DNA of 5,963 bases from Patescibacteria group bacterium (lineage in GTDB: Bacteria; Patescibacteria; Microgenomatia; Daviesbacterales; UBA10151): contig JAMCTD010000018.1 in assembly GCA_023380995.1 (NCBI GenBank), forward strand, positions 411 through 6,373, read 5' to 3'. Below, piece after piece: positions 1 through 4,869 of the stretch. The notes under the pieces were generated by a model. The model made no database searches. It saw nothing but the letters and a program-made list of their open reading frames with translations, and was not told the DNA's origin. Numbering within the stretch: position 1 is the stretch's first letter; the number at the start of each line of letters is the position of its first letter. The translations under genes and the position numbers were made by a program.

Positions 1-1
1 T

Positions 2-118
2 AAATCATTTAAGGTAGACGGGCTCGGGGTAGGAGTAGGCGCTAAAGTGGTTTTTGCAGAAGGAGTTTTTTTGGGGGATAAGGATGGAAGTAAAATGGGA
101 CACAAATTCTCCTGGTAA
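2..118 (+). pseudogene. Possible upstream part of the same gene, in frame 2, left-truncated
   Basis: Frame 2 is open from the left edge and reads KSFKVDGLGVGVGAKVVFAE, then GVFLGDKDGSK, before a TAA at 116-118. The segment AKVVFAEGVFLGDKDGS followed by frame-3 KWDTNSPGNCDVYAK would make one continuous Fn3-like domain if one base were skipped near 85-95. This suggests a frameshift by mutation, sequencing error or recoding, just after a T7-G5 homopolymer tract at 66-77. The evidence is only the coherence of the joined translation. The opposite strand of the same bases encodes a P/T/S-rich stretch (APTPTPSPST), which is a competing reading, so confidence is low. Confidence 0.25.
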
Positions 119-329
119 CTGTGACGTCTATGCTAAAGATTCCAGTAATAGCTACAATAAAATTAGCAACGAGGTAGCATATGCAAGCTGGAAAATGTTG
201 TGGTGGAACCCAACGCGTATTTACGTTGACCTTCCAGAAGATAAAATGAGAATCTCTATTACCTGCACTGATGGCCAAGGACGGACCTTCAAAGATGAAT
301 CAGATGATTATTTCACTATTAAAAAGTAA
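84..329 (+). CDS. Hypothetical protein, Fn3/Ig-like beta-rich domain (probably a C-terminal fragment)
   Basis: I do not recognise a named family. From the ATG at 84 the frame gives 81 residues beginning MEVKWDTNSPGNC and ending DESDDYFTIKK. The alternating hydrophobic pattern, the early WDT strand, two cysteines (SPGNCDVY and ITCTDGQG) and the closing strand pair resemble the second half of a fibronectin III or Ig-like sandwich, a fold common in secreted or surface proteins. There is no signal peptide or membrane segment in the fragment. The frame stays open back to a TTG at 54 and meets a stop at 36. I prefer ATG 84, which has a weak GGGGGA five bases upstream, but neither start is convincing. 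Frame 2, open from the window edge, reads into the same kind of domain until a stop at about 116, so this may be the tail of a longer, frameshifted gene. It converges on uvrB with only 6 bases between the stop codons. Confidence 0.45.
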   Translation: MEVKWDTNSPGNCDVYAKDSSNSYNKISNEVAYASWKMLWWNPTRIYVDLPEDKMRISITCTDGQGRTFKDESDDYFTIKK

Positions 330-335
330 CTGTAC

Positions 336-3300
336 CTAGACACTTAACTCCTTTATCTGATCCCTAAGCCTGGCTGCTTCCTCAAAATCTAAAGCTTCTG
401 CTGCTTCCTTCATTTGGGCTTCCAGGTTCTTAACCATCTTTTCCCGCTCTTTTACTGGAATCTTTAGCATAGACAAATCTTTTTTACCTAAAGCTTCCTC
501 AAGCTCTTCTACTTTTTCAATTAACCTCTCCCTTAAGGCTTTCTGAATACTTCTGGGAGTAATATGGTGCTTCCTATTATATTCTTCCTGATATTTCCTT
601 CTTCTGTCCACCTCATCAATTGCTGCTTTCATAGAATCTGTAACCTCATCAGCATACATAATCACAAAACCATTAATATGCCTGGCAGCCCGTCCCATTG
701 TTTGAACTAAAGAAGTCCTGGACCTTAAAAAACCTTCCTTATCAGCATCCAAAATAGCCACCAAAGAAACCTCCGGCAAATCCAATCCTTCCCTAAGTAA
801 ATTAATCCCCACAATCACATCATATTCCCCCAACCTTAAAGATTGTAAAATATCGCCTCTTTCCAAAGTTGTCACATCAGAATGTAAATAATGCACCTTA
901 ATCCCCTTTTCCTTTAAAAACTCAGCCAAATCTTCTGCTGTCCTTTTGGTCAAAGTTGTAACCAAAGTTCTTTCGCCTTTTTGCACCCTGGCTTTTATTT
1001 CCAAAACCAGATCATCTATTTGCCCTTTAATGGGTCTTACAGAAATTTGAGGGTCTAAAATACCTGTCGGTCTTACTAATTGTTCTGTTATTCCCTCTCT
1101 TGAAGCCAAAGACAATTCATAATCATTGGGTGTTGCTGTTGTATAAATCACCTGGTTTATTGCCCGCAAAAATTCCTCAAACTTAAGAGGCCTGTTATCC
1201 AAAGCAGAAGGCAGCCTAAAACCAAAATCAATCAAAGTTTCCTTACGTGACCTGTCTCCGTTGTACATCCCCCTAATTTGAGGGATAGTGATGTGAGACT
1301 CATCAATAATAAGCAGGAAATCTTTGGGAAAGTAGTTAAGCAGGGAATAAGGAGGGTCACCTGGGTTTCTGCCGTCAAAATACCTTGAATAATTCTCAAT
1401 TCCATTACAATAACCAAACTGCTGGATCATTTCCAAATCATAACGGGTTCTTTGTTCTATCCTTTGGGCTTCAAGCAATTTCCCCTGGGATTTTAACTGT
1501 TTCAACCTCAAATTAAGATCACACTCTATCTGCTCCAAAGCTGGAAGTAAGCGTTGCTCAGGAGTAATATAATGTTTGGCTGGATAAAGGACTTGGGTTT
1601 CCAAAAAAGGAACTGTATCTCCAGTCAAAGGATTTAGGCTGGAAACTTTCTCCACCTTGTCACCCAAAAACTCCACCCTGATTGCTTCATCCTTGTAGCT
1701 TGGAAAAATATCCAAAGTATCCCCTTTTACCCTAAAAGAACCACGGAAAAAATCTATCTCATTTCTTAAGTAATACATCTTGGTTAATATTTTTATGGCC
1801 TGCTGCAGGGTAGTTTTCATTCCAGCCTTAATTTCCAAAATTGCCTGGCCGTATTCTATAGGTGAGCCTAAGTTATAGATGGCAGAAACAGAAGCTACCA
1901 CCACCACATCTTTCCTGGACATCAAAGAAGCTGTAGCAGATAACCTTAATTTTTCAATTTCTTCATTAATCTCTGTTTCTTTTTCAATATAGGTATCTGA
2001 TTGAGGAATATAAGCCTCTGGTTGGTAATAATCATAGTAAGAAACAAAGTATTCAACAGCATTATTAGGAAACAGGGACTTAAATTCTTGTGCCAGTTGC
2101 CCGGCTAAGGTTTTGTTGTGGGAAATAATCAGGGTAGGTTTTTGTATATTTTGAATCACATTGGCCATAGTAAAAGTATTATGCACAAACACTCCTCCCA
2201 TTCCAGCTAAAAAGGTTTCATTATCTTCAACTGCCAAATCATAAACATATTTATCCCCAGCAACTTTCCCAATTAATTTCACTGTACTCCAAAAAAGACC
2301 CAATAAGTTCTCTCCTTCATTAATCATTTCCAAAACAGACAGATTACGTTGCTTGTTAGCCTCTTCTTTCAGTAAATTGATCATCTTTTGGAATAATTCT
2401 CGGGAAGGTTTACGTTGATTACCTTCAATTAGGGAAATTAAAGAACGGGTAGCTTGTAAAGGCTGGGAGATATCGTGTTGAGACAACTTTAACTTTGTCC
2501 GTATCTTTTTAAGCCAGCATCCTTCAGTTGGTACAATGTCTACATTCGTATTGTAATGATCTTGTATAATCCTTATTAACTTATTTTGCTTTTCCTTTAA
2601 ACAGAAGCCTACCTCTTGGAGAAATATTGTTAAGAACATCTGTCCTGAAATAATTATTTCCCAATAAGTTCCAACTTTATCCGAACTTGGCAGTCTTATC
2701 TGTCTATGTCTTACCCGGGCAATAATACCAAAACGTAATAAAGCATACATAATCTCCGAAGCAAGCTGATTACTGGCAGTTATACAACTAACTTGTTGAC
2801 CATTTACGCCTCCATCAGCTGAAAAATAAGCACTTAGTAAAGATGCCAACTGCGGATTTGAGAGCCGCATCCAAAAATTGGGTAGGTGTTTTAACTTGGA
2901 GCTCTTACCACATAATTCTATTAATAGTTGTGTCCAAAAAGATGAAGATATTTGATAATCATAGGTTTTAGGACGGTGTTTATCTTTTAATCCCAAATCG
3001 TTAAGAGTAGCTGAGAAATCTCTAATTATTTCTTTATCAGCAGATGAAATCACGAAATATTTAGCTGTTGAATGTCCTTCAGCTATATAATAGCCAAGAA
3101 AACGTAAGAAACTAGGAGTTATTCGCTGACTCATAGGAAATTGGTAATCTTTGCTTTTTGTTCCAATAGAAGCATCCGCGCCAAACTTAGGATTAATATT
3201 TAAAAGCTGCTTATATTGAACTAAAGATAATCGTTCAGTTCCCTGCAGTAAGCAATGAATTTTAGCAGAAGAGAGTATAAACCGGACCTGCTTTTCAAGC

Positions 3301-3929
3301 TTACTCCATCCTGATCTAAAATTAGGAAGATGCACATAATATTTTTTATCTGGTAAATAATCTATAAATTGAAAGTCAAAAAGAACTTTTCCCGGAGAAT
3401 CTAACTTTATAGGAACAGGAATATAATCAGTCCTCTGAAGAGCAGTTGTCTGAAGCAGTTGTAATTTCCCTCCTCTCAAAACAAAGAAATTATGGTCACC
3501 CGTGACAATTATTTCTCTTCCACAAGTAGTTCGGACTTTGTAAAGAAAATTTGGTGAATGATGCCGGCTCAATTGAATAACTGGTTTCCAGGAAGAAGTC
3601 CTTGTTAAAGGATTAAAACTATATGTTTCAAATTGGTATTTTTTGGGTAAATCTTTAATAAACATTAATTCAGAATCATTGATATATTTAATTTTATTTT
3701 TAAAATCGTTAAAAATTTTATCTATTAGCTTTCCAATGTCCTCCATTCTAATTATTTTTCCAGATTTAATAAGAACAGGGGTTTTGCCCGCTACGCTCTT
3801 TCCAGATCCTGTTACACCCAATAGTACCTGATGTTCCATTCCCTGGTTAAAACCTTTAGTAAGCTTCTCAATAGCTTGGGGTTGATCACCAGTGGGTTTA
3901 AAGTTAGAAATAATCTTAAAATTTGCCAT
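336..3929 (-). CDS. uvrB: UvrABC system protein B (excinuclease subunit B), interrupted by an intein
   Basis: UvrB is the damage-verifying helicase-like subunit of nucleotide excision repair. It is loaded by UvrA, opens DNA around a lesion and recruits UvrC. The 1197-codon precursor holds UvrB residues 1-44, a 540-residue intein (precursor 45-584), then UvrB 45-657. The spliced product is 657 residues, the usual UvrB size. In mature numbering: start MANFKIISNFKPTGDQPQAI; Walker A GVTGSGK|TFTM (38-48); damage-probing beta-hairpin YYDYYQPEAYIP (91-102); Walker B IIDESH (334-339); helicase motif around 389-394 reading YTTATP; motif V GINLLREGLDLPEVS; motif VI QTMGRAARH with arginines 540 and 543; a C-terminal UVR coiled-coil domain (about 621-656, EALDFEEAARLRDQI) that contacts UvrC. 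YTTATPNDYE differs slightly from the common SATPGPYE. The ATG at 3929 begins the conserved N-terminus. No Shine-Dalgarno is visible, but TATAAT lies 8 bases upstream, suggesting a leaderless transcript. No frameshift or missing catalytic residue is seen in the exteins. Confidence 0.97.
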   Translation of the reverse strand: MANFKIISNFKPTGDQPQAIEKLTKGFNQGMEHQVLLGVTGSGKSVAGKTPVLIKSGKIIRMEDIGKLIDKIFNDFKNKIKYINDSELMFIKDLPKKYQFETYSFNPLTRTSSWKPVIQLSRHHSPNFLYKVRTTCGREIIVTGDHNFFVLRGGKLQLLQTTALQRTDYIPVPIKLDSPGKVLFDFQFIDYLPDKKYYVHLPNFRSGWSKLEKQVRFILSSAKIHCLLQGTERLSLVQYKQLLNINPKFGADASIGTKSKDYQFPMSQRITPSFLRFLGYYIAEGHSTAKYFVISSADKEIIRDFSATLNDLGLKDKHRPKTYDYQISSSFWTQLLIELCGKSSKLKHLPNFWMRLSNPQLASLLSAYFSADGGVNGQQVSCITASNQLASEIMYALLRFGIIARVRHRQIRLPSSDKVGTYWEIIISGQMFLTIFLQEVGFCLKEKQNKLIRIIQDHYNTNVDIVPTEGCWLKKIRTKLKLSQHDISQPLQATRSLISLIEGNQRKPSRELFQKMINLLKEEANKQRNLSVLEMINEGENLLGLFWSTVKLIGKVAGDKYVYDLAVEDNETFLAGMGGVFVHNTFTMANVIQNIQKPTLIISHNKTLAGQLAQEFKSLFPNNAVEYFVSYYDYYQPEAYIPQSDTYIEKETEINEEIEKLRLSATASLMSRKDVVVVASVSAIYNLGSPIEYGQAILEIKAGMKTTLQQAIKILTKMYYLRNEIDFFRGSFRVKGDTLDIFPSYKDEAIRVEFLGDKVEKVSSLNPLTGDTVPFLETQVLYPAKHYITPEQRLLPALEQIECDLNLRLKQLKSQGKLLEAQRIEQRTRYDLEMIQQFGYCNGIENYSRYFDGRNPGDPPYSLLNYFPKDFLLIIDESHITIPQIRGMYNGDRSRKETLIDFGFRLPSALDNRPLKFEEFLRAINQVIYTTATPNDYELSLASREGITEQLVRPTGILDPQISVRPIKGQIDDLVLEIKARVQKGERTLVTTLTKRTAEDLAEFLKEKGIKVHYLHSDVTTLERGDILQSLRLGEYDVIVGINLLREGLDLPEVSLVAILDADKEGFLRSRTSLVQTMGRAARHINGFVIMYADEVTDSMKAAIDEVDRRRKYQEEYNRKHHITPRSIQKALRERLIEKVEELEEALGKKDLSMLKIPVKEREKMVKNLEAQMKEAAEALDFEEAARLRDQIKELSV
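2367..2528 (-). other. XRE/Cro-like helix-turn-helix domain within the intein
   Basis: About intein residues 424-477 read like a Cro/C1-type HTH: a basic first helix LKKIRTKLKLSQ, then HDISQPLQATRSLISLIEGN as the turn and recognition helix, then QRKPSRELFQKMINLLKE. The hallmarks are LSQ at the start of helix 2, the S-x-I-S-x-I/L-E-G-N pattern at the end of helix 3, and the following RKPS turn. It lies between the endonuclease and splicing block F, so it is not required for splicing chemistry. The likely role is added DNA contact for the homing endonuclease, by analogy with DNA-binding insertions in other large inteins. Regulation is an alternative. The fold call rests on sequence pattern alone. 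Confidence 0.75.
2568..3116 (-). other. LAGLIDADG (DOD) homing endonuclease domain inside the UvrB intein
   Basis: The domain spans about intein residues 228-410. The first LAGLIDADG helix is FLRFLGYYIAEG (230-241, bases 3075-3110), with acidic Glu240 in the metal-binding position. The second is LASLLSAYFSADGG (317-330, bases 2808-2849), with Asp328. Between them, LKHLPNFW matches the usual block D lysine region before the second motif. Both acidic residues and both helices are intact and there are no stops, so the nuclease looks potentially active. By family knowledge such enzymes cut an intein-free allele at the insertion site, so that repair copies the intein in. The target would be the uvrB sequence coding for the P-loop, which is highly conserved and so suited to spread between relatives. 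Confidence 0.9.
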
Positions 3930-3937
3930 GACAGTAA

Positions 3938-3943
3938 ATTATA
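3938..3943 (-). promoter_or_regulatory. Putative -10 box (TATAAT) of uvrB, leaderless arrangement
   Basis: The minus strand has a perfect TATAAT whose last base lies 8 bases before the uvrB ATG. Transcription normally starts about 6-7 bases after such a box, so the mRNA would begin at or within a couple of bases of the start codon. No AGGAG-like site precedes the ATG, which agrees with leaderless translation. A good -35 hexamer is not visible: 17 bases upstream reads TTCGTC. Confidence 0.5.
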
Positions 3944-4015
3944 CTACTTTCCAAACAAAAGACGAAGTCTTCTTAGGTAGAAATTGTGCAAAACATACTT
4001 TTTTAAGGATTCTGC

Positions 4016-4750
4016 TTAACTTAAAGCGGGGGAAGGCATTTTTTCAGAATCAGCCATAATAATTTCTGCAGCCTGGGAAACTGTAACCCTATGAATGGTA
4101 TAAAGATATCCTATCTTCCCCAGTTCAAAAGAATGCCTTGAAAAAAGTTCCTCTGGGCTTTTGTACAAAATAAGATCCAAAGCAAAATGCACAAGTTCTT
4201 CATATCTTCTAACATGCGTGGTATTAGGTACCCATTTATTCCATGGCCTGTCAATCAAAGCAACTCTGATACCTTCTTTTGCAAGATTTACTGCTACCAT
4301 ACCATTATCTTCTGCTGCATAGTTTATACCTGCTATCCTGGAAACATCTACCTTGACTGTTGATTGATCATCCACTCCCCTCGGTCTTAAAAACACAGAA
4401 GAGATATTTCTTGACAGACCAGAGGTTCTAAGAAGCTTATCTAAAAAGGGCCTTTGATTTTCCCATCTTGCGCTAATTACATCAATACGGTCAAAAAAAT
4501 TCCATAATATTGATAAAGCGAGCGGTGTCCCCTCACATAAAGGCAACGAGGATATATGCTCTGTGTTTCTAAGATAAGCTCCACGGATTTGACTAAACTC
4601 CAGTTCCAACTCTTCATCAGGTGTTTTTGGTTCAAAGCTCTTTGAAGTAAATTTGCCGGGATACTGAACTTCCAATGTTTGCAACATATGAGGAGCTGTA
4701 TCTGCTATAACGTTATCAAAATCTATCCCCAAAAATCTTTCAGCCACCAA
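4016..4750 (-). CDS. HAD-superfamily phosphatase, 5'(3')-deoxyribonucleotidase-like
   Basis: This is a predicted cytosolic magnesium-dependent phosphohydrolase, probably acting on nucleotides or another small phosphoester. The 244 residues show the HAD motifs in order: motif I LGIDFDNVIADT with nucleophile Asp10 and acid/base Asp12; motif II VISAR with Ser93; motif III lysine Lys133 in TVKVDVSR; motif IV AAEDNGMVA with Glu147 and Asp148. The following IRVALIDRPWNK resembles the end of NT5C-type nucleotidases. A helical region at about 30-85 is a plausible C1 cap. The last 45 residues, after the Rossmann core, are not recognised. The start is TTG at 4750 or, one codon later, GTG at 4747; an in-frame stop at 4757-4759 excludes anything longer. 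There is no Shine-Dalgarno. A TATAAG lies 8 bases before the GTG, the same spacing as at uvrB. The gene is 86 bases upstream of uvrB on the same strand, and a role in nucleotide clean-up linked to repair is speculation. Substrate cannot be read from the sequence. Confidence 0.85.
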   Translation of the reverse strand: MVAERFLGIDFDNVIADTAPHMLQTLEVQYPGKFTSKSFEPKTPDEELELEFSQIRGAYLRNTEHISSLPLCEGTPLALSILWNFFDRIDVISARWENQRPFLDKLLRTSGLSRNISSVFLRPRGVDDQSTVKVDVSRIAGINYAAEDNGMVAVNLAKEGIRVALIDRPWNKWVPNTTHVRRYEELVHFALDLILYKSPEELFSRHSFELGKIGYLYTIHRVTVSQAAEIIMADSEKMPSPALS

Positions 4751-4867
4751 ATTAACTTATAGCTTCAGTTATAAGATTTTATAAAAAATATGTAATAAAA
4801 ATGTAAGAGGAGAAAAACCCAGTTGCAATAATCTCAATATTTGGTAAGATTTGCTCAAATAGAGCAA
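4751..4867. promoter_or_regulatory. Divergent intergenic control region between the HAD gene and the kinase gene
   Basis: The 117-base gap separates two genes transcribed away from each other, so both promoters should lie here. It is very AT-rich at 4775-4805, with several -10-like hexamers on the plus strand (TATAAG at 4770, TATAAA at 4780). No clear -35 box is seen on either strand. AAGAGGAG at 4805-4812 looks like a strong ribosome binding site, but no usable start follows at proper distance: TTG at 4823 stops after two codons. The region also contains the dyad at 4756-4775 and the hairpin at 4849-4869. Confidence 0.55.
4756..4775. repeat. 20-bp near-perfect inverted repeat beside the HAD gene start (possible operator or paired -10 boxes)
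   Basis: CTTATAGCT-TC-AGTTATAAG is a dyad with 9-base arms, a 2-base centre and one mismatched pair. Each arm carries TATAAG facing outward: the left arm on the minus strand, 8 bases before the GTG of the HAD gene, and the right arm on the plus strand, towards the kinase. It could be an operator, or a pair of divergent -10 elements, or both. The dyad itself is certain; its function is inferred. Confidence 0.5.
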
Positions 4868-4869
4868 AT
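4849..4869 (+). repeat. Perfect inverted repeat overlapping the kinase start codon
   Basis: Arms ATTTGCTC and GAGCAAAT (8 bases each, perfect) flank the 5-base loop AAATA. The second arm includes the first two bases of the ATG at 4868. In mRNA this would form a small stem-loop that holds part of the start codon; in DNA it could be an operator half-site pair. No Shine-Dalgarno stands directly before the ATG, so the hairpin may influence translation, or the true start may be the in-frame TTG at 4841, upstream of the stem. Confidence 0.5.

Larger units (their letters stand above)
2178..3797 (-). mobile_element. UvrB intein in the P-loop, 540 residues, self-splicing with homing endonuclease
   Basis: This is an in-frame protein intron, a selfish element that excises itself from the translated precursor. 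It lies between Lys44 and Thr45 of UvrB, and deletion joins GVTGSGK to TFTMANVI, the standard UvrB Walker A. In intein numbering: block A SVAGKTPVLI (1-10) with Ser1 as the N-terminal nucleophile; block B GREIIVTGDHNFFVL (93-107) with the TxxH pair Thr99 and His102; a long linker; a two-motif LAGLIDADG endonuclease (about 228-410); an XRE-like HTH (about 424-477); block F YVYDLAVEDNETFLAG (517-532); block G GGVFVHN (534-540) with His539 and Asn540. The +1 nucleophile is the P-loop threonine. All core splicing residues are present. The block F position often occupied by histidine appears to be Glu527. The pattern fits the class 1 mechanism (acyl shift at Ser1, transesterification to Thr+1, Asn cyclisation). 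By eye the element is somewhat more AT-rich than the exteins, especially near 3660-3720. Confidence 0.96.

Noticed and set aside
42..278. Minus-strand open frame of 78 codons opposite the Fn3-like gene
   Set aside because: The translation has no coherent domain pattern, while the plus-strand frame does. It is not the same frame as the P/T/S-rich stretch.
1232..1417. Minus-strand open frame of 61 codons within uvrB
   Set aside because: It is an out-of-frame shadow of the conserved UvrB Walker B region.
3643..3831. Plus-strand open frame of 62 codons opposite the start of the intein
   Set aside because: It lies wholly antisense to the strongly supported uvrB/intein frame, has low-complexity hydrophobic content and no ribosome site.
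336..3929. Possibility that the extra 540 residues are a fused enzyme domain or an assembly chimera
   Set aside because: Both ends match intein splicing blocks (SVAGKTPVL and VFVHN before Thr) and the exteins join to a seamless UvrB P-loop, so a chimera or ordinary fusion does not explain it.
3957..3973. Short hairpin (AAGAC-TTC-GTCTT on the minus strand) between the HAD gene and uvrB as a Rho-independent terminator
   Set aside because: The stem is weak, with 5 canonical pairs plus one wobble and one A-U, and the thymines are used up in the stem, leaving GTTTGG rather than a U tract. It may still affect read-through, but I cannot support a terminator call.
4805..4825. Small leader peptide gene using the AAGAGGAG site
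   Set aside because: The only start at suitable distance (TTG 4823) is followed by one codon and a stop, too short to call a gene.
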